NCBI RefSeq assembly: GCF_022682305.1
Contig: NZ_CP093528.1
Location: 2,803,501-2,867,500, forward strand
Length of the DNA: 64,000 nt
Reading direction: 5' to 3'
Origin: Shinella zoogloeoides
GTDB taxonomy: Bacteria > Pseudomonadota > Alphaproteobacteria > Rhizobiales > Rhizobiaceae
Shown here: positions 16,631 through 24,126 of the stretch, piece by piece
How positions within the stretch are numbered: the stretch's first letter is position 1
Layout of the letters: each line of letters starts with the position of its first letter
Translations under genes and position numbers: made by a program
The notes under the pieces: model-generated
What the model saw: the letters and a program-made list of their open reading frames with translations, nothing else
Databases searched by the model: none
Told to the model about the DNA's origin: nothing

Positions 16631-16993
16631 TCAGGCGGCGATCGACAGATTGCCGAAGACCTGGGTCAGGATCTTGCGGTCGAACGGCTTCAGCAGGAAG
16701 TCGTCCGCGCCGGCGCGCTTGCCCATCATCATCTTCTTCAGGTCCGCCTCGACCACGCAGTAGTAGATGCGCACCGATTTGCCCTGCGGCAGGTTGCGGA
16801 TATTGGCGATCAGCTCCAGCGCGCCGTCCATGGTGGCGTCGACGATCAGGATATTGGGCAGTTCGGCCTCGCAGCGCACCAGCGCCTCAAGCGAACTCGA
16901 GGCTTCCAGCACGAGGAAATCGAAACCGGAAAGAATACGCTTGCCGACCTTACGGACGACATCGGAACTGTCGGCGATCATCAACCGCTGCAT
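16631..16993 (-). CDS. Stand-alone CheY-like receiver protein
   Basis: A 120-residue single receiver domain with no output domain. The phospho-acceptor is Asp52 in ILIVDATMDG, the acidic pocket is IADSSD (Asp8 and Asp11 region), and the conserved Lys lies in FLLKPFD. Such proteins act as phosphate shuttles or protein-interaction switches, like DivK or CpdR, but the sequence is neither of these. It follows chpT in the same direction with 118 bp between, so it may be a partner or competitor for the ChpT-CtrA phosphorelay; that is inference. It ends at a strong terminator. Confidence 0.88.
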   Translation of the reverse strand: MQRLMIADSSDVVRKVGKRILSGFDFLVLEASSSLEALVRCEAELPNILIVDATMDGALELIANIRNLPQGKSVRIYYCVVEADLKKMMMGKRAGADDFLLKPFDRKILTQVFGNLSIAA

Positions 16994-17111
16994 TAGCTGC
17001 TCCTAGGTCTCCCGCTCGGAAAGCGGGAACGATACAAGGTGCAACTCTACCGGCGCCTGGAAAACAAAGCGTTAGCGGCCATGGTTAACGAACCGTGGCC
17101 GCTCCGCAACC

Positions 17112-17768
17112 CTACTCGGCGGCCGGCTCTGCCATGCGCGCCGAGAAGACGATCTCTTCCGGGCTTACGGAAACGTCGAGTTCCATGCCGGCCTCGTCGG
17201 CGAGCAGCACGGTGTAGTAGGGCTGGATGGAATGGGCGTCGACCGCCTCTTCCGGCGTGCCGGTGAGGATTTCCGTGAACTTCGGCGGCACGCGCAGCAT
17301 GCGGCCCTTCACGGCGAGCTTGAACACCGCGTCGAATTCCGGGTTCTCCAGCGTCACGTCGATGGAGCCGCCGCGCGGGATCGCGCCATAGGCGATGAGA
17401 AAGAGGTTGAGCAGCAGCTTGACGCGGTTCTTCGCGACGATGGCGCGCGGCCCGCTCCAGGTGATTTCCGTCTTCTTCTCGGCGGCGGCGAAATCGCGCG
17501 CGGCCTTTTCCGCCTCGCCCGTATCGATCGATGCGCCGACGGAGCCGGAAGCGCCGAAGGCAAGCCGCGCGAACTTCAGCCGGACGGATGCGTTGAGCGC
17601 ACTGGTGCGGATGAGGTCCATCGCCTCGGCATCGGCGCCGCCCTCGTCGAGCAGCTCGAGACCGTTGTTGATCGCGCCGACCGGCGAGATGACGTCATGG
17701 CAGACGCGGCTGCACAGAAGCGCTGCCAGATCGGGACCGGTCAGCGTAAGGTTCGGATTTTTCGCCAT
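17112..17768 (-). CDS. chpT: Histidine phosphotransferase ChpT
   Basis: A 218-residue cytoplasmic phosphotransferase that moves phosphate from the CckA receiver to CtrA and CpdR. The dimerisation/histidine helix carries SRVCHDVISPVGAINNGLELL with the phosphorylated His24. The C-terminal part is a degenerate HATPase-like domain without ATP-binding glycine boxes, as in Caulobacter and Brucella ChpT. The start ATG at 17768 is preceded by GGGAGAATT. It is followed by the stand-alone receiver gene. ctrA, sciP and chpT within 3.7 kb form a compact CtrA-control locus. Confidence 0.93.
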   Translation of the reverse strand: MAKNPNLTLTGPDLAALLCSRVCHDVISPVGAINNGLELLDEGGADAEAMDLIRTSALNASVRLKFARLAFGASGSVGASIDTGEAEKAARDFAAAEKKTEITWSGPRAIVAKNRVKLLLNLFLIAYGAIPRGGSIDVTLENPEFDAVFKLAVKGRMLRVPPKFTEILTGTPEEAVDAHSIQPYYTVLLADEAGMELDVSVSPEEIVFSARMAEPAAE

Positions 17769-17983
17769 AAAATTCTCCCAGATCCACGCATCGATTCATC
17801 GCGGGACGCTTCGCCAAGGGCGCGCGCGGCAACATTCCGCACGACGCATAGCACGCCACGATTGCGCGAGGCGTGCCCTATCTCATGACAGCCATAATGA
17901 CACCACATTTGGTAAACCGATTATTAAGACCATCGGATCAAATTGCGGAAGGAACGGGGCCGAACACAGGAAGGCGAACGGAC

Positions 17984-18562
17984 ATGGCTATTTCACATCC
18001 GGCCACGACGGCATTCAGGATCGCGGCGGCGCTTTGCGCCATCCTGCTCATGGCCCTGCCCGCAAGGGCGCAGCAGAGCAACCAGTATTCCATGCAGGAG
18101 ATCGTCGATGCCGGCCACGGCTTCTTCGGCGAGACCTCCGGCGCCCTTGCCAAGGTGGTCGAACGCGCCTTCGAATCCTATGGGCTGCCGAACGGCTACA
18201 TCCTCGGCCAGGAAGGTTCCGGCGCCTTCGTCGCGGGCCTGACCTATGGCGAAGGCACGCTCAACACCAAGAATGCCGGCCAGCACTCCGTCTTCTGGCA
18301 AGGCCCGTCGCTCGGCCTCGACTGGGGCGGACAGGGCAGCCGCACCATGATGCTCGTCTATAACCTGCCCGACGTGAACGCGCTTTACGACCGCTTCGGC
18401 GGCGTCTCCGGCTCGGCCTATGTGATCGCCGGCCTCGGCATGCAGGTCAATGTCAACCGGGATATCGTGCTCGTGCCGATCCGCACCGGCGTCGGCGCCC
18501 GCATCGGCATCAATGCCGGCTATCTCAAGCTGACGCGCCAGCCGACCTGGAACCCCTTCTGA
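17984..18562 (+). CDS. Secreted DUF1134 protein
   Basis: A 192-residue exported protein with a signal peptide (hydrophobic residues about 13-26, cleavage probably after ARA). The mature domain, QYSMQEIVDAGHGFFGETSG through YLKLTRQPTWNPF, is the DUF1134 family common in alphaproteobacteria, with the glycine-rich core LDWGGQGSRTMMLVYNL. The role is unknown; the family is sometimes called EipA-like, and Brucella EipA is a periplasmic protein needed for envelope integrity. The start is ATG 17984, after AGGAAGGCG; an in-frame upstream extension to 17873 would destroy the signal peptide position. Confidence 0.88.
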   Translation: MAISHPATTAFRIAAALCAILLMALPARAQQSNQYSMQEIVDAGHGFFGETSGALAKVVERAFESYGLPNGYILGQEGSGAFVAGLTYGEGTLNTKNAGQHSVFWQGPSLGLDWGGQGSRTMMLVYNLPDVNALYDRFGGVSGSAYVIAGLGMQVNVNRDIVLVPIRTGVGARIGINAGYLKLTRQPTWNPF

Positions 18563-18711
18563 GCCTCCTCGGATCGAATGAAACGGGCTTATCATCCGTC
18601 AAACCAAGCAAGCGTTGATTTCGACGAATCGCCCCTGTGCAAGTTCGAACGAGCCGCTATAGTGCGCTCGTTCGAGACCCATTTTGGGCCATGTTTGGAA
18701 CGAGTTGACCC

Positions 18712-19842
18712 GTGATCGAGTACGCCCTCCTCTTCGCGCTTGGCTTCCTCGCCGCCACGCTGACCGGCCTGCTCGTCGCACCGGCGATCCAGAAGCGCAT
18801 CGTCAAGTTCACCGAAGAGCGCATGCGCGCCACCATGCCGCTCAGCCCGCAGGAAGTGCGCGCGCAGAAGGACATGGCGCGCGCCGCCTTCGCCGCAGAA
18901 AACGCACGCCTTGCCCAGAACGTGCGGCGCGAGCGCGACAGGCATACGCTTCAGGTGGTGAAGAACGAGAAGCTGCTGGCCGAGGCCGCGGGGATCGCCA
19001 CGGAAAACGCCGAACTGCACGCCCAGATCGCCGACATGAATATCGAGGCCGGCGACATGCGCTCGGCCCTGCGCCGTGAGGAGATGAAGAGCGAGCAGCT
19101 TCGCGCCGCGCTGGTGGCCGCCGACCGGGACATGCGCGCCAAGCTCGCCGGCGTCAGCCATCTTCATGCCGACCTCGACAGCATGCGCATCGACCTGGCC
19201 ACCCGCGAAACGGCGATGGAGAACCTGAAGAGCCGCATCGGCAACCTGAAGGACGAGCGGGACAAGCTGCGCCAGGACCTGAAAGCGGCCGGCGATAAGG
19301 CGATCTCACTCGAAGTGCGCCTGTCGCGCGAAGAGGGCCGCGTGCGCCAGCTCGAAACCAAGCTGACGCGGGAAGTCGCCGGCAACGCCGACAAGGACAA
19401 CGCAATCGAACGGCGCATCGCGGAAATCGACCGCCTGCGCGAGAAGGTGAAGACATTGACGGCCGAAAACAAGGAAGCGGTAAAGGCGGTGCGCGCCACC
19501 GGCCTTGCGCGGACGATCTCGACGAGCCGGCTTGCCGGCCGCCGGCCGGAGAAAGCGCAGACCGTGCCCCCCATCGATATCGCCGCGCTGGAAGAGGAAG
19601 CCCGCAATCAGGGAACCGCCCTGACCGAACGGCTTCTCGCCGCCAAGGCCGACACGAACGACGCGGCGCTACGCGAAGAGATGGCCGACCTCGCCGGCAA
19701 GATGATCGTGCTGACGGCCGCGCGGGAAGGCGCAGGCTCGCCGGTGCATGAACTGATCGCCACGATCGACCCAGGCCTTGAAGGCGACGAGCGCAGCCTC
19801 GCCCGGCGCGTGCGCGAAAAGATCGGCCGCGACGAGGGCTGA
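18712..19842 (+). CDS. Membrane-anchored coiled-coil protein of unknown function
   Basis: A 376-residue protein starting with GTG. Residues 3-24 form one membrane segment (YALLFALGFLAATLTGLLVAP), after which almost everything to about residue 265 is charged heptad sequence, including NLKSRIGNLKDERDKLRQDL. A shorter helical C-terminal domain (290-376) follows a basic linker with RLAGRR. This topology (short anchor and long cytoplasmic rod) is known in rhizobial conserved hypothetical proteins; I cannot name a family or function. A role in envelope or cell-shape organisation is possible. It stands alone, 149 bp after the DUF1134 gene. Confidence 0.8.
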   Translation: MIEYALLFALGFLAATLTGLLVAPAIQKRIVKFTEERMRATMPLSPQEVRAQKDMARAAFAAENARLAQNVRRERDRHTLQVVKNEKLLAEAAGIATENAELHAQIADMNIEAGDMRSALRREEMKSEQLRAALVAADRDMRAKLAGVSHLHADLDSMRIDLATRETAMENLKSRIGNLKDERDKLRQDLKAAGDKAISLEVRLSREEGRVRQLETKLTREVAGNADKDNAIERRIAEIDRLREKVKTLTAENKEAVKAVRATGLARTISTSRLAGRRPEKAQTVPPIDIAALEEEARNQGTALTERLLAAKADTNDAALREEMADLAGKMIVLTAAREGAGSPVHELIATIDPGLEGDERSLARRVREKIGRDEG

Positions 19843-19963
19843 CCGATCGATCCGCCAATAGCCATCGGGCGAGAACCCGGCACGGCAACGCGGCAGGTCG
19901 TAGCTGGCATCGTTTCCGCATGGCATCGCCCTCGCCTGGAGGGTTCGGGAGGAGTCCCACGGC

Positions 19964-20494
19964 ATGGCAAAGCTCGTTTTCGCTTTGAACCAATCCCTGG
20001 ACGGATATGTCGATCACACGGCATTCGCGCCCGACCCCGCGCTCTTCCGTCACTTCATCGACGACATGCGCGGCCTTGCCGGCGTGCTGTACGGCCGGCG
20101 CATGTATGAGGTGATGCGTTACTGGGACGACGACCGCCCGGAATGGGACGAGGCGGAGCGCGATTACGCGGCGGCATGGCGGAGCCAGCCGAAATGGGTC
20201 GTTTCGCGCTCGCTGCAATCCGTCGGCCCCAACGCCACGCTTCTCGCGGGCGACATCGAGTCGGCGGTACGGGGACTGAAGGCCGAGCTTGCCGGGGAAA
20301 TCGAGGTCGCCGGCCCGGAACTGGCGAAAAGCCTGACCGACTTCGGCCTTGTCGATGAATACCGGCTGTACATCCATCCCGTCGTCATCGGCCACGGCAA
20401 ACCGCTCTTCGCCGGCCCGCGGCCGCCGCTGCGCCTCGTGGCGAACGAGCGCATCGCCGGAGATGTGGTCAGGCTGACCTATGTTCCAGCCTAG
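19964..20494 (+). CDS. Dihydrofolate reductase-family (RibD C-terminal domain) protein
   Basis: A 176-residue protein with the DHFR/RibD-C fold: N-terminal LVFALNQSLDGYVDH, then LYGRRMYEVMRYW in the middle and the C-terminal LVDEYRLYIHPVVIGHGKPLF. This subgroup (YyaP/YwjB-like) binds NADPH but its members are not proven folate reductases; many act as unknown oxidoreductases. GGGAGGAG lies just upstream of the ATG, a strong ribosome site. It is convergent with the RNA methyltransferase gene across a long perfect palindrome. Confidence 0.88.
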   Translation: MAKLVFALNQSLDGYVDHTAFAPDPALFRHFIDDMRGLAGVLYGRRMYEVMRYWDDDRPEWDEAERDYAAAWRSQPKWVVSRSLQSVGPNATLLAGDIESAVRGLKAELAGEIEVAGPELAKSLTDFGLVDEYRLYIHPVVIGHGKPLFAGPRPPLRLVANERIAGDVVRLTYVPA

Positions 20495-20504
20495 TCGCGG
20501 CTAG

Positions 20505-20550
20505 AGCATTTCCAGCCGAAGCGGGATCGCTTCGGCGTCGGATACTGCGG
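20505..20550. repeat. Rhizobial interspersed palindromic element
   Basis: Begins CTAGAGCATTTCCAG and contains the inner hairpin CCGAAGCGG-GAT-CGCTTCGG-like arms. Short palindromic elements with GCATTTCC ends are spread through Rhizobiaceae genomes; related copies are at 43801-43848 and 56474-56521. Confidence 0.55.
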
Positions 20551-20562
20551 TAAAACAAAAAG

Positions 20563-20606
20563 CTAAAGCATTTCCGGTGAACTGGAACTCACCGGAAATG
20601 CTTTAG
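20563..20606. terminator. Perfect 18-bp inverted repeat between convergent genes
   Basis: CTAAAGCATTTCCGGTGA and its exact reverse complement flank an 8-bp loop. It lies between two convergent genes and ends 3 bp into the stop region of the RNA methyltransferase gene. It is probably a bidirectional terminator made from the same repeat family as 20505-20550. Confidence 0.65.
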
Positions 20607-21433
20607 GCTACCCGCCCCATCGCCAAGGCTATCTGGTAGAGCGCGATGCCGCTTGCCGTCGCGACATTGAGGCTGTCGAGGCCCGGACGTTGCGGGATGC
20701 GCGCCGTGCGGAACGATGAGAGGATATTTTCCGGCAACCCCTCCCCCTCCGTGCCCAGCACGAGCGCGATGCGCCGCGCTGACGGAATGGTCGCGACCGG
20801 AACCTCGCCGCGCGGGGAAAGCCCCCAGATATCGAAGCCGGCCTCCGCCAGCCCCCGCAGCATCGCCTCGCCGGACAGCCCGCGCGAAAACGGCACCGTC
20901 AGCACCGAGCCGACCGAAACGCGGATCGCCTTGCGGTAGAGCGGATCGCAGGACGTTTCGTCGAGAAATACCGCATCCGCGCCGAAGGCCGCCGCGTTAC
21001 GGAAGATCGAACCGGCATTGTCGTGATTGGAAAGTCCGCAGCCGGCCAGCACAAGGCTCGTCTCGGGCAGGCGGGCGAGAAGCGATGCACCGATCTCCGC
21101 AGCCGGTTTGCGGCCGAGCGCCAGCACGCCGCGATGCATGTTGAAGCCGGCGATCGCGTCGAAGACGGCCTGCGAGGCGATATAGACCGGAACAGCCGGC
21201 GGAAAGGCGGCCAGCACCTCCGCGATGCCCGCAAGGCGGCTTTCGAGCAGCAGGATCGCCTCGGCGGCAAAGCCGTTGCCGCGCGCCTGCGCCTGTCCGA
21301 GCATGCGCAGCACGACGGTGCCTTCCGCGATGAAGAGGCCCTCGCGGCCGGTCAGGTCGCGCTCGCGGATCGACACGAAGCCGGCAATGCGCGGATCGGC
21401 GGGATCGTCGATACGGACCGGTTCGGCCGCCAT
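20603..21433 (-). CDS. SpoU/TrmH-family RNA 2'-O-methyltransferase
   Basis: A 276-residue SPOUT methyltransferase. It has a substrate-binding N-terminal region (residues 1-110, FIAEGTVVLRML) and the SAM-binding trefoil-knot domain with its three motifs: SNHDNAGSIFRNAAAFGADA, LVLGTEGEGLP and SLNVATASGIALYQI. The target nucleotide (23S rRNA or tRNA ribose) cannot be told. ATG 21433 is chosen; a GTG at 21442 overlaps the stop of the upstream gene as GTGA and is equally possible, which would couple translation with the small membrane protein upstream. Confidence 0.93.
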   Translation of the reverse strand: MAAEPVRIDDPADPRIAGFVSIRERDLTGREGLFIAEGTVVLRMLGQAQARGNGFAAEAILLLESRLAGIAEVLAAFPPAVPVYIASQAVFDAIAGFNMHRGVLALGRKPAAEIGASLLARLPETSLVLAGCGLSNHDNAGSIFRNAAAFGADAVFLDETSCDPLYRKAIRVSVGSVLTVPFSRGLSGEAMLRGLAEAGFDIWGLSPRGEVPVATIPSARRIALVLGTEGEGLPENILSSFRTARIPQRPGLDSLNVATASGIALYQIALAMGRVA

Positions 21434-21438
21434 CGGCG

Positions 21439-21828
21439 TCACTTGCCCGTAACGTCGATCTCGGCGACAGTGCGGCCGGCCGCGATATCGAAGAGGAACG
21501 CCTTGCGCGCGCCATCGGCCGTCACGCCGTAGAACAGGACCTGCCCGGCGGACTGCGACACGGCCGAAACGGTAAAGCCGTCGGGCAGCGCCGCCGTCGC
21601 CTTGACCGGCGCATCGCTCGGCACCACGCCGCCGCTGGCCGAAACGGCGGCTTGCGGCTTGCCATCGCGCGTGTTGATCTTATAGACAATGGCCGCGAGC
21701 ACGGCCATGAACATCAGAAGCATGATGCCGCCCGACACGAGTTGCAGGCGCATCATCTTGCGACGCACATTCTCCATCACGGGGTCGAGCGGCTTGTCTT
21801 CCTGATCGTCGGTTTCGATGTGGGACAT
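21439..21828 (-). CDS. Small single-pass membrane protein (DUF6476-like)
   Basis: A 129-residue protein with an acidic N-terminus (IETDDQEDKPLDPV), a short basic stretch (RRKMMRLQ), one membrane segment (about residues 30-50, GGIMLLMFMAVLAAIVYKI) and a C-terminal beta-rich extracytoplasmic domain of about 75 residues (GFTVSAVSQSAGQVLFYGV). It is conserved in Rhizobiales and has no known role. Its gene precedes and overlaps the possible GTG start of the RNA methyltransferase gene and is divergent from the rluD-type gene. Confidence 0.85.
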   Translation of the reverse strand: MSHIETDDQEDKPLDPVMENVRRKMMRLQLVSGGIMLLMFMAVLAAIVYKINTRDGKPQAAVSASGGVVPSDAPVKATAALPDGFTVSAVSQSAGQVLFYGVTADGARKAFLFDIAAGRTVAEIDVTGK

Positions 21829-21863
21829 GGCAGCGCCCTTCCGGCAATGAGTATAGTTGAACG

Positions 21864-22907
21864 ATGACCGACCCCTTTAAAGAAGCCGAGGCAACAAGAA
21901 AAGTCCTGACCGCGCCGGAAGACGCGGAGGGGCGCATCGACGCATGGCTTGCCGCGACGCTTGCCGGCGACTATTCGCGCAGCCGCATCAAGGCGCTGAT
22001 CGAGGAGGGCGCGGCCGTGGTCAACGGCACGGTGATGACCGAGCCGAAGCGCAAGGTGCATCCCGGCGACGTCATCGAATTCACCATGCCCGCCCCGCGC
22101 GACCCGGAACCGAAAGGCGAGGACATCCCGCTCGATGTGCTCTACGAGGACGACGACGTGATCGTGCTGGTCAAGCCCGCCGGCCTCGTCGTGCATCCGG
22201 CCGTCGGCAACTGGACGGGCACGCTCGTCAATGCGCTGATCTACCATTGCGGCGAAAGCCTTTCCGGCATTGGGGGCGTCCGCCGCCCAGGCATCGTGCA
22301 CCGGCTCGACAAGGAGACGAGCGGAGTCATGGTCGTCGCCAAGAACGATCTCGCCCACCGCCATCTCTCCGACCAGTTCGCCGACCACGGCCGCACCGGC
22401 CCGCTGGAGCGCGCTTACCAGGCCGTCGTCTGGGGCCGCCCGCGCCAGCTTCGCGGCACCGTCGACGCCCCGCTCGGCCGCGGCGCGGACCGCACCAAGC
22501 GCGCCGTCAAGCGCGAGGACGCCGACGACGCCCGCGAGGCGATCACCCACTACGAAGTGGTCGAGCGCTATGGCGAGACCGAGGACGGCACCAGCCTCGC
22601 CTCGCTGGTCGAATGCCATCTCGAAACCGGCCGCACGCACCAGATTCGCGTGCACATGGCCCATATCGGCCATCCGCTGATCGGCGACCCCGAATATGGC
22701 GCGGCCTTCAAGACGAAGGCGAACCGCCTGCCGGACGAGGCGCGCAAGGTCGTCAACGGCTTCCGCAGGCAGGCGCTGCACGCCTTCCTGCTGCAGTTCG
22801 AACATCCTTCCACCGGCGAGACCATGCATTTCGAGGCCCCGCCACCGGCCGACATGGAGCGGCTGCTGAAGGCCCTGCGCATCATGGACGAAGCCACGGA
22901 CCCTTGA
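21864..22907 (+). CDS. rluD: RluD-type ribosomal RNA pseudouridine synthase
   Basis: A 347-residue RluA-family enzyme that isomerises uridines, probably in helix 69 of 23S rRNA. An S4 RNA-binding domain (about residues 22-80; DYSRSRIKALIEEGAAVVNG) precedes the catalytic domain with HRLDKETSG (catalytic Asp in motif II) and ETGRTHQIRVHMAHIGHPL. The length and S4 domain fit RluC/RluD; RluD is preferred because alphaproteobacteria usually have this form near rpoH. The gene is divergent from a small membrane-protein gene and is followed by the rpoH promoter region. Confidence 0.92.
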   Translation: MTDPFKEAEATRKVLTAPEDAEGRIDAWLAATLAGDYSRSRIKALIEEGAAVVNGTVMTEPKRKVHPGDVIEFTMPAPRDPEPKGEDIPLDVLYEDDDVIVLVKPAGLVVHPAVGNWTGTLVNALIYHCGESLSGIGGVRRPGIVHRLDKETSGVMVVAKNDLAHRHLSDQFADHGRTGPLERAYQAVVWGRPRQLRGTVDAPLGRGADRTKRAVKREDADDAREAITHYEVVERYGETEDGTSLASLVECHLETGRTHQIRVHMAHIGHPLIGDPEYGAAFKTKANRLPDEARKVVNGFRRQALHAFLLQFEHPSTGETMHFEAPPPADMERLLKALRIMDEATDP

Positions 22908-22993
22908 TTTCCGGGCACCGCACCCCATCTTGTAGCTGTGCCGCCAATCCTTTTCCCGCCCCGTCTTCACGCAGCCGTGAAGGCGCGTGACGC

Positions 22994-23022
22994 CTTGAAT
23001 CATCCTTTCGCCATACCTATCT
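22994..23022 (+). promoter_or_regulatory. Promoter of rpoH (rhizobial housekeeping type)
   Basis: CTTGAA at 22994-22999 and CTATCT at 23017-23022 are separated by 17 bp, a close match to the rhizobial sigma-70 consensus CTTGAC-N17-CTATAT. It lies 127 bp before the rpoH start, leaving a leader of about 120 nt that could carry structure for temperature control. Confidence 0.7.
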
Positions 23023-23148
23023 TTAGGATCGGTGGGGTCGCCATGACGACCCACGGGGAGCATGGTCGCTGACGGGGATCCGGTCTTCAGGATCAAGCTC
23101 CGTACCGAGGCTTGCCGGAATGGAAGCCGTCTCAGAAAGGGGTGCTGA

Positions 23149-24054
23149 ATGGCCCGCAATACGCTGCCGTCTATCACGGCTGGAGAAGGTGGTCTCAACC
23201 GCTATCTCGATGAAATCCGCAAATTTCCGATGCTTGAGCCGCAGCAGGAATACATGCTCGCCAAGCGTTACCAGGAGCACGGCGACCGCAACGCCGCCCA
23301 TCAGCTCGTCACAAGCCACCTTCGCCTCGTGGCGAAGATCGCCATGGGCTATCGCGGCTACGGCCTGCCGATCGGCGAAGTCGTCTCCGAGGGCAATGTC
23401 GGCCTGATGCAGGCCGTCAAGAAGTTCGACCCCGAGCGCGGCTTCCGCCTCGCGACCTATGCCATGTGGTGGATCAAGGCCTCGATCCAGGAATATATCC
23501 TGCGCTCGTGGTCGCTGGTGAAGATGGGCACGACCGCCAACCAGAAGCGCCTGTTCTTCAATCTGCGCCGCATGAAGGGCAAGATCCAGGCCATTGAGGA
23601 CGGCGACCTGCGTCCCGACCAGGTCAAGGAGATCGCCACCAAGCTGAAGGTCTCCGAGGACGAGGTCGTCTCGATGAACCGCCGCCTTTCCGGCGACGCC
23701 TCGCTGAACGCGCCGATCAAGGCAGGTGAAGGCGAATCCGGCCAGTGGCAGGATTGGCTGGTCGACGACCACGACAGCCAGGAACAGACGCTGATCGAGC
23801 AGGACGAACTCGACACGCGCCGCGCCATGCTGGCCCGCGCCATGGGCGTACTGAACGAACGCGAGCGCCGCATCTTCGAGGCTCGCCGCCTCGCCGAGGA
23901 CCCGGTGACGCTGGAAGAGCTTTCCAGCGAGTTCGACATCAGCCGCGAGCGCGTGCGCCAGATCGAGGTCCGCGCCTTCGAGAAGGTGCAGGAAGCGGTG
24001 CAGAAATACGCCGCCGAGCAGGCCCGCGCCGTCCGCGTCATCGAGGACGCATAA
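23149..24054 (+). CDS. rpoH: RNA polymerase heat-shock sigma factor RpoH
   Basis: A 301-residue sigma-32. Region 2 includes HLRLVAKIAMGYRGYGLPIG and the -10-recognition RLATYAMWWIKASIQEYIL. The RpoH box is QKRLFFNLRR. Region 4 has the helix-turn-helix EELSSEFDISRERVRQIEVR. It directs RNA polymerase to heat-shock promoters. Rhizobia often have two copies; this one, with neighbours rluD upstream and a large membrane protein downstream, fits rpoH1. It is followed by a strong bidirectional terminator (24079-24111). Confidence 0.97.
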   Translation: MARNTLPSITAGEGGLNRYLDEIRKFPMLEPQQEYMLAKRYQEHGDRNAAHQLVTSHLRLVAKIAMGYRGYGLPIGEVVSEGNVGLMQAVKKFDPERGFRLATYAMWWIKASIQEYILRSWSLVKMGTTANQKRLFFNLRRMKGKIQAIEDGDLRPDQVKEIATKLKVSEDEVVSMNRRLSGDASLNAPIKAGEGESGQWQDWLVDDHDSQEQTLIEQDELDTRRAMLARAMGVLNERERRIFEARRLAEDPVTLEELSSEFDISRERVRQIEVRAFEKVQEAVQKYAAEQARAVRVIEDA

Positions 24055-24078
24055 GGCCGAACGACAATCCGCAAAAAG

Positions 24079-24112
24079 AAAGGCCCGGCATCGCTGCCGG
24101 GCCTTTCTTTTA
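24079..24112. terminator. Bidirectional terminator between rpoH and the convergent gene
   Basis: Stem AAAGGCCCGGCA/TGCCGGGCCTTT with loop TCGC, followed by CTTTTAT on the plus strand and preceded by an A-rich stretch that gives T residues on the minus strand. Confidence 0.9.
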
Positions 24113-24126
24113 TCCTCCAGAGGACC

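Noticed and set aside
22994..23022. Heat-shock (sigma-32) promoter for rpoH
   Set aside because: The -35 box fits, but the 17-bp spacing and CTATCT fit the housekeeping sigma better than the sigma-32 pattern with CCCCAT-type -10.
21777..23198. 473-codon minus-strand open frame across rluD and the rpoH promoter
   Set aside because: It crosses a clear promoter and lies antisense to rluD with no recognisable domain.
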